Below are positions 45,275-58,339 of a stretch of 64,000 bases of DNA, in pieces (position 1 is the first letter of the stretch; each line of letters starts with the position of its first letter). The position numbers and the translations under genes are program-made. A model generated the notes under the pieces. It had not been told where the DNA came from and searched no databases. It worked only from the letters and a program-made list of their open reading frames with translations. Origin of the DNA: Acanthosepion esculentum (taxonomy: Eukaryota; Mollusca; Cephalopoda; Sepiida; Sepiidae); contig OZ038492.1 of NCBI GenBank assembly GCA_964036315.1, positions 42,624,522 to 42,688,521 on the forward strand, read 5' to 3'.

Positions 45275-45520
45275 ATACTTTACCAAAGGTATTTGTGCGT
45301 ATATCATTATAACGAACCAAACGGGAATTGGAACTCGGCTTTTCGATTAACAATTCCGAGCTATTACACCACACACACATCCAACTTTACAATATATAGC
45401 ATTTCCAAAATCTTACCCATCTAGGTACTGACCTGACTCGAATTTGCATAACATCGGTGGTCGTACTGGAACTGGTGTTTCAACTTGGTGCGACCGTAGG
45501 GTTTCTGACCCAAGAGGAAG
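45275..45520 (-). mobile_element. Composite 5S rRNA/tRNA SINE, second copy
   Basis: Minus strand: CCTACGGTCGCACCAAGTTG, AACACCAGTTCCAGTACGAC, CACCGATGTTATGCAAATTC and CAGTACCTAGATGGGTAAG follow 5S rRNA in order. Then come GTGTGTGGTGTAATAGC, GCCGAGTTCCAATTCCCG and TTCGTTATAATGATATACGC, the same tRNA-like body and 3' region as at 2690-2925. Both copies share the tail word GTATGAATCCA. It is more diverged from 5S than the first copy. Confidence 0.75.
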
Positions 45521-45745
45521 ATGAAGAAATGAGCATGTCTACTACGTATCGCTGTTATTGAGCGTGGGTAGTTGGAGTGCATCATATCGGGATGTGAATG
45601 TTATTTGTCTTCCGTTTTGGATTATGAGTTAGCAAATTTCAATTGGGAGTCACAGCTATATACACCCTCCATCAGAGACCATCTGTGGTGTCTGGCTAGG
45701 AACTAAGCTACTTGACCATCGTACGTCAGATACGACGGGAGATTC

Positions 45746-45749
<4 letters not shown>

Positions 45750-45794
<45 letters not shown>

Positions 45795-45995
45795 TACATG
45801 TTTCATTAAATAATATAGACAAGTGTTGTCTATTTATTTTATGTAAGTTCTTTTCATATTGTCTGATAAGCTTAATAACATTATCATTAAACAATGAAAG
45901 AAAATCACAATATTGATACATATTTTTTTAATCCAATCTAAGCTTGTCTATATTATTTAATGAAACATGTATGAATGAAAAAATGCTGCCTAAAT

Positions 45996-46069
<74 letters not shown>
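45750..46069. mobile_element. (TA)n-bounded foldback element, copy 1
   Basis: Perfect 33-bp arms at 45791-45823 and 45943-45975 (TTCATACATGTTTCATTAAA and its complement) with a 119-bp loop. (TA)n lies outside the left arm (45750-45790); beyond the right arm are ATGCTGCCTAAATA, (CA)n and (TA)n to 46069. The right edge is homologous to the element at 52.3-52.9 kb. Confidence 0.75.
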
Positions 46070-46073
<4 letters not shown>

Positions 46074-46177
46074 ATTTAGAAATCAATGAAAGACATGTTT
46101 ATCTAACCATTTATTTGATGGATCGATTATTAAGGAAATATTACAGATTTATTTTCTTTTTCTCTTTCAACTTACCG

Positions 46178-46228
<51 letters not shown>

Positions 46229-47040
46229 TCTGTTTCTCTCACTTTCTAGAGCCTTCTGCCATTTTTTATTCATGTCTATTTGTCTTTAATTATTCCACAT
46301 CACATAATCATTTTGTGAGGAAAGGAATATATTGTATGATTCTGGATGTAACATAGATGATATAAAAATTACTGATCGATCAATACGTTTTGGGCACAAT
46401 AAATGTTCCTTTTAATCCGAACTGTATTAAGTAGGACATATCCATATTAATAATATACACTAACATTGATTAACATTTTGCACCCATTAACCTTATGTTT
46501 TTACTTATGCAATTATGCATATATAATATGCAAATTGTTCACTTACAGTGATAATATCGAAAGCGATTCTTGACACTAAGGAATTTCTGTTTCTACGATG
46601 AACTATGCCTGGCATTCTCCTTAGTTGATCATTCCAGAGCAAAGCAGATAATCGAAATTTTCTCATCTAATGGACGATCACACCTTGAAGAGGCGGCCAG
46701 GCGGGGCTAATAGACATTACTGAACGAAGCATCTTCTCTACACGGTAAATCTATTTCGCGACAACTCACCCCACTTCTTTATTCGTTGTTAATATCAATT
46801 ATAATCATGCTTGCCTAGGCAATTTATTTCCAAACTGCGATTATCTCGCCATAGATATTCTTCGTCATTAGCAGACGACGTAATCTATTTTAATTCAATT
46901 TCTGCACGGTCCGGCTCTCCTTAAGAGAACTATGCGCATGCGTGAACAGCTTATCTGCCCGTAGTTTACTTCCGGGAATATAGCTTGCCTCAACGAACAC
47001 AGATGATTCTCATGTATAGCCACACACACGCACTCACCCC
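46070..47040. other. No gene seen; (CT)n tract
   Basis: (CT)n at about 46187-46225. The rest is unique AT-rich DNA; GAGGCGGCCAGGCGGGGC near 46690 is a small GC-rich patch. Confidence 0.5.
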
Positions 47041-47930
<890 letters not shown>

Positions 47931-47933
<3 letters not shown>

Positions 47934-48945
47934 GGAATCGTACATATGCATGCGAATGTGTATAATTTTAAGGTATTTATGACACTTTATTTCTAAATCG
48001 GCTTCTCATTTATAATTAGACATCATTTGTCGTTATGATAAACATTATATTTCGTGGAAACATGTTTGCCCAGAAATCTGTACTTTTAAAAATATGTAGC
48101 GTCTACCGACCTGGATTCTCAAAAGACTTAAATAAAAAAATTCTCTACGTCAAGTTTCGAATGTATGTCCCCTTTATGTAGGTACTCATCGTATAGCTGA
48201 TGTGAGAATGCCTCGGCTAAGTAACTCTCATGTTACCCTCTTTAGGAAATGGCCGTCTCTCGTTAATAACCATCTGCTAAATTTATGTCCGTGTCTGAAA
48301 AGGAAACAATGCACAGTTTTTCAAATTAATGTATTTTATTTATAATGCGAGGTTATTTCACATTTCTACCTATTTTAGATTTGGTGGATGCACATGTTGT
48401 TTTTTTTCATTGTTGAAAATGCTGGCCGGTGTTTTCACATACATAAGACATCAGTAAAATTGTTTATCAGATACTTACTCATGCATATGTTTCCACGAAA
48501 TATAACGCTTATACTAGCTATTCGCTCTGTCTCCCCACTAAGAAGAGTTGTGATACAAGGTCAGTTTTTAAGGTGGGGACACGAGCACGTACAGGCGAGG
48601 AACAAAAATTGCCCACCTCCCCCGCAGCCATCGGTTGCGCTAGCCTCGGGTCGAGAACCGATCCCTCTCTCTGGTGCAATGAGAGGGCGCTGCCTCGGCC
48701 AGTACTTCCCCAAGGCTGGGCACCTCTCAGTATAATTTTCCTCAGTTGTGACTGTCCTTTGACGGAGTCACCTCTGAGTGCACTCTGCCCAAGGACAGAG
48801 AAGTAACTGAGAGATGACAAGTAATGTGTCACAAACCACTCGAGAGTGAGAGAGAGAGAGAGAGAGTAATTTATACACTTACCCACTCAACGCTTTATAC
48901 TAATTATATATAAATGCGAGCGTCGGATGAAATGATAGTCTGTCG
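47931..48945. other. No gene seen; GC-rich patch
   Basis: 48550-48830 is strikingly GC-rich for this window (CCACCTCCCCCGCAGCCATC and so on), with overlapping frames on all strands and no recognised domain. It may be a SINE or LINE piece. A (GA)n run is at 48846-48867. Confidence 0.45.
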
Positions 48946-48949
48946 GAGA

Positions 48950-50060
48950 TACTCCTCTGGAACAATTAACAAATGAGGTTTATTTTCCGACATCGTTCCC
49001 TTGCGGTACACACATTCTTCCGTCAGTGTTGCAGTGCTTGGATCCCATTGGCGAAGAAGCTTTCATCCTGTTGCTCTAAAAATATCTCAACAACAGATAT
49101 GACCTCATCACCTCAGCGAAAATGGTTCCCAGTCATGTTCATGTTGGGGAACAGAAGATAATCAGATGGAAAGAAAACAAGAGAATAGAGAGAGTGATCA
49201 ACCAGTTCAGTCACGCATAGGACAAGGATTTGCGTGATGGGTCATTGTCCTGATGAGATGAGAGAGTTTTCGTCAGTTTTTCTGTGCGTTTATTCTTGAT
49301 AGCCTTTCGTAACTTCCTCAGCACGTTGCTATATTACTTTCCATTGATGGTGCGGCCATTTTGAAGATATACAACAAACACAATGCCTTACGCATTCAAA
49401 AAAACGGAGACCATCACATTCACTTCAGATGAAACGACCTTGTACCTCTGGCGCAAATGACCAAGGGTGTTATTGCTTTATGTTTTGCTCAAATGGATGA
49501 ACCAAACACTCATCCTGAGTTAGAAAACGTTGAAAGAAACCAGTTGTATCTGCCTAAAACAATGTCGGATTTTCCTGAGATGTGACCATTCTGGTTTACA
49601 TTTGATTATGTGTCAAAATGAGTGACACACACCGAAAATAAACCTTCGTCATTCGAAGTTCATTATGCTGAATATTCTAAAACTTGTCACGGGATTTGCT
49701 AATAGTATTGACTATTTGATTTATAGTCAGTTACCTGTCAACTAACATTATGTGATGAACACGATCAATGCATTCCTAGCTGGTGGCAGTTACAGGATGT
49801 CTAGTCCTTGGGCCATTTTGAAGGAAATTCCGCTCCTAATTTCTGCCGCCCACTTTTTCTTTTTTTTTAATGTTGATAAGGCTGGACCGTCATCTTCTAA
49901 TGTAGCAACCATGTCATTATTAATTTTCTTGGAGAGTAAATGCTGTTTCTTCGGGCACTTTATAACATCACCATGCCAAATGTTCTACATACTGAAGAGA
50001 GTCGCTACTAGTTATATCTGAAACCTTCTTTGGATAGTCAGGTGTCTGTTTACACGGAAA
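48950..50060 (-). pseudogene. mariner-like transposase pseudogene, second subfamily
   Basis: Minus-strand pieces, downward from 50020: AAEIRSGISFKMAQGLDIL (helix-turn-helix region), RIFSIMNFE, LTQDECLVHPFEQNIKQ (first Asp), VSSEVNVMVSVF, NGRTINGK and LRKLRKAIKNKRTEKLTKTL, HQDNDPSRKSL (second Asp), EVISVVDIFLEQQDESFFAN and GIQALQHXRKKCVYRKG. These are the blocks of a mariner-like transposase distinct from the 35.7-kb one. The SPDL block with the third Asp is lost or scrambled. Many stops. Confidence 0.75.
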
Positions 50061-50639
50061 AGAACAATGCACTTAAAAATAAGAAGTTTTGAGATGAAGA
50101 CATGCAAGATGTTATAGCTCTAGCGTCACTCCTTCATAATCAGCCTAACTTTTCAACTCCCCATCTTATATATTGGTAAGCGCCCAGTCAATCCCAATAA
50201 ACATTTCAAGAATTTGTAAAAGACATCCTGAAAACCCTTACATTAGTATCAAGGATTGAAACAAAGAGACAAGGAATAGGTCTGGTTGAAGAAAGATAGT
50301 TTTTGATAATTGCAATCGTTTTGAGATCAAAAGATGTTGAAAATGGATCTTAGGAAAGGTTCGTGTTACTACAGCATGGAGACACAGGATATCGCATTAA
50401 TTATATTTTTATTTTACCTTCACAGATTAAACATAGTTTTTTTTTCCAAAGGAGACAGAATTTAACTTTACTTCTTTTTCTGGAATATGCTAAAGGAGAG
50501 GGTGAACTCAATGATGACCACAGATGCAACACTTGATTGAAGGCATAAAGAGTGAAGATGTTGAAATTGACGGCAATGTGGAGTTATTGCCTCGGGTTCA
50601 CTTGAATCTTGCAAAGCGCATCAAAATTTGCATAACAAA

Positions 50640-51530
50640 TTATGGATAATTATTGGATAATCTATAATAAATCATGTACCTTCATCCATAGAGAAAAGAA
50701 TAAGTATAAATTCTGGTAATGAAAGAATATTCTATGAACACAGTAATTTTTATAATAATGCTATAAAGAATAGTGGCTATAAATCCCTGAAGATAAATAT
50801 AAAAATAATAATTAAAATAACCAGAGAAGAAATAGAAATAGAAAAATCCTTTGTTACCCACCTCCATTCAACCAAATGGTTACTTAGGACATAAATTTCT
50901 TGCTTTAATTGTAAATCATTTTCCAAGAAATAATCCTCTTTGCAATTTTTAAAATACCGTAAAATAAGTTTATAGTTGTACTGATAATTTAGAAAAAATT
51001 ATAAAACAACACAATAATAAAATTTTAAATAAGTACTTAAACCAGATTCAAAAGATAGTGATCCAGAAATAAGAATAAATAATAGTAAAGAAAAATTATG
51101 TAATTGTAGGAATCCTAGAAATTTTATATTGAATAATAAATGTCTCACAAAATCTATAGTTTACAATATACTATGTCATCTACAGAAAATCCTAATATTA
51201 AAAACATATATATTGGTAGCACTAAAAATAATTTTAAATTAATGTGGAGCAAGCATCTGCTTTCCTTCAAAAATAATGTGTATCGTAACCAAACATCCCT
51301 ATCCAAATATTTTGGCATTTAAAAGAAACAAATAAAACTCCCACAGTAAAATGGAAATTATTTTCTAAAAACCGAGAACTTGTAGGTCTTTAAATGACCC
51401 ATGTCCTATATCAAAAGTTATATATTATATATTATTAATTTTCTAAAAAGTAAATATTTATTAAATCAAAGAAATGAAATAATTATTTTTGTAGACACTG
51501 CATTATGTTTACTTTAAAACAGAATTAATT
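50640..51530 (+). pseudogene. Penelope-like element remnant: RT end plus GIY-YIG
   Basis: NHVPSSIEKRISINSGNERI and FYEHSNFYNNAIKNSGYK are the segment after the RT palm seen in Penelope-like elements. Then LCNCRNPRNF, a Cys-rich lead, and NPNIKNIYIGSTKNNFKLMW, the GIY-YIG core, followed by NQTSLSKYFGI. The remaining C-terminus (AATGACCCATGTCCTATATC) matches the 6.5-kb copy but is frameshifted. The normal Arg of the nuclease helix appears lost (KKRF versus KLMW). Confidence 0.7.
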
Positions 51531-52253
51531 CAAAAAATTCATAATTATTTATCTATTATTTGATCACAAATAAGAAAGTAAAAACATGCCTAATTAAATT
51601 CCTCATATATTAAATATTAATTTTAATAACACCATATGTAAGATACTAATAAATATAATAAATATAGTATTTTAGACCTTTATAAATAAAAATACAAGTA
51701 TATAAAATGACTTAAACATATTTGAAGTCCGTTTAAGACAACACCAATGTATTTTATAAAAAATAAAAATATAAATAAAAAATAAATAAAATTGCCAATG
51801 TATTGTAGTGTATCTTATGTATACCCCTAACAAAACAGACGGGATGACACGTCCTCATACAAGGAAGCCAGTATCGACAGGGAGAAATTAAAAACCCACA
51901 CCTAACCGTTAACATATATTTACACTTTGCCAACTTAAATTACACTTGTATCCTGATTCCTCAAAATCGGCAACACTCTTTTAAAATTTTGTAACTCCTT
52001 TCCCCCGCTAACTTATAATAATATTTAGCTTTAAAAAGTAAATCATTTTTTAAAAGTTATTCAACATCCCTTGAAAATGGAACAAAAACTTTAGTTTTTA
52101 GTTCTGAAACATTGTAGTTTCTGTGTCACGACGAATACATATTTCTAATAATAATATTATAATAGTATGTTTTACTGTTTATCGAAAACTGGTCTTTAAA
52201 AATAAATGCTAAAGAATTGTAGAGTATAAATTTGACTGTTCATTCTTACTTTC

Positions 52254-52256
<3 letters not shown>
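51531..52256. other. No gene seen
   Basis: Very AT-rich continuation, probably including the 3' region of the Penelope-like remnant. No frame or repeat boundary can be fixed. Confidence 0.45.
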
Positions 52257-52880
<624 letters not shown>

Positions 52881-52929
52881 TATTTAAAATATTATATTAT
52901 AGAAGGAGGGCAAGAAATTCATAAAAAAA

Positions 52930-53113
52930 CAAAAAGTGGAGCCGCCTAGAAGAGATAGATAGGTAGATAGATAGATAAATTTGGATTAAATCCACTTGAA
53001 ACGAATGAGGATCGAAATTCACTACTTAGTAGTAATAAATAGCCAACTTACCAGTACAATTCAATGTGGTTTGCTGTCATATGTAATATACATAATTAAG
53101 AAAACACCCGCAC

Positions 53114-53186
<73 letters not shown>
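52930..53186. repeat. GATA and (TA)n tracts
   Basis: A short GATA run near 52955-52978 and a (TA)n run at 53117-53186. Between them, GAATGAGGATCGAAATTCAC is a diverged fragment of the tRNA-like unit seen at 9.2 kb. Confidence 0.85.
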
Positions 53187-53188
<2 letters not shown>

Positions 53189-53189
53189 T

Positions 53190-54227
53190 ATGTGTGTGCG
53201 ATTATGTGTATGTGTGTACTAGAGTAATTATGTTTTGCACGCTGTTTATTTGTTGGAAGGAAAACTGAACTCACAACACGTTACACTGCAGTACATCCAG
53301 CTCGTCTCGGATGAAGCCGTCTGGTAATAATTAAAAATATATGGAATATCGTCGTGTCAAGTCGAGTGGAAACAGATTTGTTTTTGTCGAAGGTCTAAAT
53401 TAGTTTTGTAGACAGAGTTGAGACGCACCAAGGGAAAGCTGATTTGTCGTTTTAAGTTCATATATTGGTGGCTGCTCATGGGCGAGGGTGATTTTTCATT
53501 TTTTTTATTTTTTTTACAAAGTAAATGCAGTCGATACAGTTATCGCAGCTAGCGCCGGATATACATGATACGATAAAAAGCATGGCACAGGAAAAGTGAT
53601 GCGAAAGTCAGGGAAATTGTAGATGCATTAACTCAGTGTGCCAAACAAAAAATAAACCCGACTTACATTAATGGATGTTTTTAATTTAAAGCGCCAAGTC
53701 GAAACTAAACTGTGTCGGGTTCAATCCAAGCTTCAGGCACAGAAGTAATCTACTTGATTTTTTTTTTCTGAAAGTAAAGAAGCCTTATTCAGATCTGTCG
53801 CTATATCTTAGCACGCTCCAAAATAGTGAAGGGTTTAACTCGCCGGAGGGTCTAAGATAAGAAACACGTAAGCACTAGTTTGCTCCCAGAAAAAAAAGTA
53901 ATTGAATTTAACGTTAAAGAACCTGTACTGAAATATTCCTGTAGCGATCGGGGTTCTGAAAAATGCTCACGTCATAGCACTGTATTGATCTGATTCCAAA
54001 AAAGACGTGCTCACCTTGGATGACTGATGCTTTTGCTTGCTGCAAAAGAAGATTTTGAATGACAAAATGTATAACCAACGTCTTTCAATTAAATTAGATA
54101 CACCCATTGCCAACCTTGACAGCAGTTATTTAATAATCAAATAGAAAGTTGTCTTAAAAAAATAACTCCAACATGACTGAATTTAAATTACAAAAAAAGA
54201 TTTACAAGAAGCGTGCCTCAAGCAAGA
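53190..54227. other. No gene seen
   Basis: Mixed AT-rich sequence. A tRNA-like B-box word GTCGGGTTCAATCC is at about 53717, without a matching A-box. No frame over 60 codons. Confidence 0.5.
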
Positions 54228-55063
54228 TTTACAGGCAGTTTCATTTAGACAAGTAATGTACTTTGTATATTAAGTCTGTATAAACATAATTAAAAGAAAA
54301 TAGTTTTAGGAAGATTGTATAGCGTCAAACGTGCACGTGGAAAATGTTGCCTGCAAAGTATCCTACATTTACAGGCAGTTTAGGCAAGTAATGTACTTTG
54401 TATATTAAGTCTGTATAAACATAATTAAAAGAAAATAGTTTTAGGAAGATTGTATAGCGTCAAACGTGCACGTGGAAAATGTTGCCTGCAACGTATCCTA
54501 CATTTATAGGCAGTTTCGTTTAAACAAGTAATGTGCTTTGTGTATTAAGTCTATATAAACATAATTAAAAGAAAATAGTTTTAGGAAGATTGTATAGCGT
54601 CAAACGTGCACGTGGAAAATGTTGCCATCAACGTATCCTACATTAACAGACAGTTTCGTTTAGGCAAGTAATGTACTTTGTACATTAAGTCTGTATAAAA
54701 ATAATTAAAAGAAAATAGTTTTAGGAAGATTGTATAGCGTCAAACGTGCACGTGGAAAATGTTGCCATCAACGTATCCTACATTAACAGACAGTTTCGTT
54801 TAGGCAAGTAATGTACTTTGTATATTAAGTCTATATAAACATAATTAAAAGAAAATAGTTTTAGGAAGATTGTATAGCGTCAAACGTGCACGTGGAAAAT
54901 GTTGCCTGCAACGTATCCTACATTTATAGGCAGTTTCGTTTAAACAAGTAATGTGCTTTGTGTATTAAGTCTATATAAACATAATTAAAAGAAAATAGTT
55001 TTAGGAAGATTGTATAGCGTCAAACGTGCACGTGGAAAATGTTGCCTGCAACGTATCCTACAT
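54228..55063 (+). repeat. Six-unit tandem repeat, 140-bp period
   Basis: The marker TAGTTTTAGGAAGATTG lies at 54301, 54436, 54576, 54716, 54856 and 54996, giving spacings of 135, then 140 four times. Each unit contains CAAACGTGCACGTGGAAAAT, which includes a CACGTG box. Units 3 and 6 share variant bases (TTTAAACAAGTAATGTGCTT), as do units 4 and 5 (ATTAACAGACAG), so the order is A, A', B, C, C', B. No coding frame runs through. Confidence 0.95.
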
Positions 55064-55382
55064 GAAACTATTAGTTTCCAGACGTTCGATTTTACACTTA
55101 AGTACTCGCAAAATGAAAGTGAACTTGTTTTAATTGAAAGTACAAACATCGGAACTAAATGAATGACGTAGCTTACTTGTTTTTTTGTTTTTGTTTTGTT
55201 TTTCTAAGAAAAAAAGACTGACCATAATCATTTCTGTCACTATATATTAATATTTATCGATATAGTATACATTTAACTTGGGAGAATCAAGCTGTGAGAA
55301 AATATTTACGCTCTTTAATGGAACGTAATGTATTTTGCTCGGAAACATCAAATTAATACCGGATTTCTACAAATACAGCACG

Positions 55383-55470
55383 TGTGGGTGGGGGTGTAAT
55401 GGATACCGACTCCGAAAGAGAAATCGGTGAGTCGAGTTCGTTACATTCACCTACGCACAAATAGCCTTTG
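55383..55470 (+). repeat. tRNA-derived SINE fragment
   Basis: GGGGTGTAATGGATACCGAC, GGTGAGTCGAGTTCG and TTACATTCACCTACGCACAA. The B-box is cut short and joined directly to the SINE body. Confidence 0.6.
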
Positions 55471-55950
55471 GAATCCCTCTCTTCTCCTGGATTTTTTCCA
55501 TACACGAATCATAAATTTAACAAAATCATGATTTGTATCTGGAGAAATCCTTGCTATTTCCCAAATATTTTTAATGAAATATTCGCTCCAAAATTATTCT
55601 TGCAATCCAAAATACGTTCCTACAATGAACAACACAAAAAATGTTACTAAGCCGTAAAACAGTTCAATCAAGTATAAAATTATATATAACTCCGGATATG
55701 TTATAAACCTGTTATGTCTACCATATTTTTTAATAAATATCTTAATATGTTTTTATGAACCTGTTATTGATCACATTCTTTATAAAAAAAAAGCATTGAT
55801 TTTTTTATAGATACAGATTTTTATTTAAGAATATTAGGATTTGTAGCGCCAAAGATATTCTTGCGAACCAAAAGAAGTTGCTAATTGAAATAACACACCA
55901 AATTTTGCTAATCCGTAAAAGCCAAAACAAATAAAGTATAATCCTATTTA
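55471..55950. other. No gene seen
   Basis: AT-rich; two segments near 55560-55660 and 55850-55950 are diverged repeats of each other (ATTCTTGC, ACAAAAAATGTTACTAAGCC versus ACCAAATTTTGCTAATCC). Confidence 0.45.
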
Positions 55951-55954
55951 TCGG

Positions 55955-56585
55955 TCATGGGCAAAGTGCGGCCCGCGGGCGGTATGCGACCCGTTTCGTT
56001 TTCTGAGTGAGGAAAATAAGGTTTATTAAATTTTTGTTTCTCTTGTTTCGCCCTCACTTGTTCACTCACATTTTCTCATGCATAACCACATGCATAAACA
56101 ATGATTAATCGCAACGTTTCTTGAATTTTGAAACTTTTCGTTGAATGTAAAGTTTTCATCATATTAAATGATTGGTTATTTTCTCTAAGGAAGACCATGC
56201 TTGTAAATATCATTCACTTTAGAAACAGGACGTTCATAATTTTTTTCTCTAGAGAAGAAAGATATTTTTTTTTTAATTTAAAAATTATTTTTTGTATTTT
56301 CAAATGAATAAATAAGAAACAAATCATAAGTAACAGTGTGTGTTAGCTACTGTCATCTGTGATAAAATTATAACGGGACTTCATTTCTTTAATTATTGAG
56401 AAATCTTTTCTCCAAAAACAATCAACCTTTCACCATTTCTATGGCAGATGCTTTCGCGTTTGTTCATCTGTAATGAAAATGTCTTAGACAACATCAACGA
56501 AAAACTACCCTGAATCCACCGTATGATGAGACATATTTAATGCGGCTCACTGGTCGGAGAAGTTTCTCTATGCCTACTATATACA
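55955..56585. mobile_element. hAT-like MITE (tentative)
   Basis: Left end GGTCATGGGCAAAGTGCGGC and CCGCGGGCGG resembles termini of hAT elements with a GTGCGGCCCGCGGGC-type motif. About 600 bp on, AATGCGGCTCACTGGTCGG and AGTTTCTCTATGCC read like the opposite end in reverse. The pairing of the ends is imperfect and no 8-bp target duplication was confirmed. No transposase inside. Confidence 0.45.
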
Positions 56586-56589
56586 ACAC

Positions 56590-57585
56590 TGGATGTTTTA
56601 TAAACATTTTATTACACACTTTTTTTTATATGCGTATTAATATCTGATACTTTATTAATATTTACTAATAATTATTTATAACAATATACTAGCTAATCAT
56701 CCCAAACAATTTTCCGTGGTTTTATCTAAACGTTCACCATAAAGATTCAAAAATCGACATAGCCCAATCTTCGATGGGCTTCAATTCCCTACGGTTTATC
56801 GCCTTCTATATTCTGGTGAGAAAATATCGATAACTTCGGGGAAAATAAATTCATTGTTTATATCGTTATTTCGATTTCGCTGACGTGTTGGTATTGCTTT
56901 TCTAAATTCGCATTATATCTATTATGTTAGATTATACGTGATTTAAAAGAACAAGCCAACATGTTGATAAGTAATTTTACAGGATTCAAGTTTATATCAA
57001 ACATTCTGGACTGAAACGATTCTAAGCAAGCATTTAAATTGATTAAGTTCGATGCCAAACTCCGAATATTTTCATATCAAACTAGGAATTTGGAAGTGTT
57101 TTCGACTACTTATCTCACTTTTTGTAAGGTCTCTAATTACTACAACGTTACAACTGATCGATATTGCAGGCGCACGGAAAAGAAGCAACACTTGCTTTTC
57201 TTTCCCATACAACGCAAATGCATTGCTGTATAGAGAAGCAGTCCTGTTTATATAACCTTTATATTTATCTGGGCTCGATCATCAGCTAATCTTACACATT
57301 TTTATATTAAAGTAACTGAATATGTCCCTATGTTGCACCTTCCCATTTGTTTTTTTATAAGTCAACTAAAACAGTTCTTCCTTCAGATGGAATTACATAG
57401 ATGTTTTTTTTTAATGTATCTTTGATTTCCAGAAACATTTGATGATATTTCCATAATGTTTAATGTAAAAAAAATCACAAATTCTTAAGGCAGAAATTAT
57501 GGTTTTACTTACATTTCTAGTATAACGTTTCCGATTCTCTATATACTTATTTTTTTTTCATGTATTGTGTTCTCTCGGGACGAAG
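56590..57585. other. No gene seen
   Basis: AT-rich. Two overlapping short frames near 57040-57255 match nothing known. Confidence 0.5.
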
Positions 57586-57589
57586 AAGA

Positions 57590-58335
57590 TCATGCCTCTC
57601 CACAACTCACTTGCGGTTCTTTATACATTTGTTGTTATTTTTATGTCTCCTAAATCTTATTCTGTTATCCATTTAAGTAAGTTATGCGTTCATTTCTTCT
57701 GTCTCACTTTCTTTCAATCTGTCCTTTGAGTATCATATATTCAAACCTTCTTTCCCCATGACGTGTCCCAGAAACCTCAACTGTCTCTTTCTGATGTAAA
57801 GTATAAGTTTCCTTTTAGTTTCCATTTTCTCTAGGACTTCATCGGTGCTCACATGTTCGATCAATGGTATTCTCAGCATCCTTACGTAGAACCACATTAC
57901 TTTTGCTTCATGTCTCTTCTTCATCTTTGAAGAGATTGCACATTACACAGTACCATACAGGAGGACAGGTACACGTAACAGTTTAGTGCTCTTTTTCCCT
58001 GTTTCTAGAGATGTTTTCCTATTTCTTAATACTCTGATTAACTTTTGAAATGCATCGTTGGCTATCCGAATATGTCTTCTAATTTCATTGTCTTACTTTT
58101 CGTCCTCTGTTAAAGCACTTCCAAGATATTTCAATGTCCGCACTTGTCTGATTTTGGTATCTCTGATTTGCAATGCGCACTTTGGAATAAACCTTTTGCT
58201 AACAACCATTCCACCTCTCTTTTTGAAGTTGAGGTTTTATCCTTCCTTGTTTTCTTTCACTGCCTTCTGTAGTCTTCTCTCTGTGTCCGCTATCAAAACC
58301 GTGTCACCTTCATATCTTTTGCTGATAAGATTGTG
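57590..58335 (-). pseudogene. LINE family A, best-preserved RT C-terminal remnant
   Basis: Minus strand from 58300: DTVLIADTERRLQKAVKENK (after the RT catalytic DD), RGGMVVSKRFIPKCALQI, VRTLKYLGSALTEDEK, NEIRRHIRIANDAFQKLIRV, LRNRKTSLETGKKSTKLL, then from 57924 MKKRHEAKVMWFYVRMLRIP, STDEVLEKMETKRKL and RQLRFLGHVMGKEGLNI. The order YLGS, LRNRK, MLRIP, LGHVM is the LINE thumb and C-terminal region. Only a few stops, so it is the youngest family-A piece here. Confidence 0.8.
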
Positions 58336-58339
58336 ACCA

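Noticed and set aside
48388..48886. 115- and 122-codon frames on opposite strands in a GC-rich patch
   Set aside because: Open frames on several strands are expected in GC-rich DNA with few stops; no domain in any of them.
58058..58336. 92-codon plus frame, hydrophobic
   Set aside because: It is the antisense shadow of LINE family A coding sequence on the minus strand.
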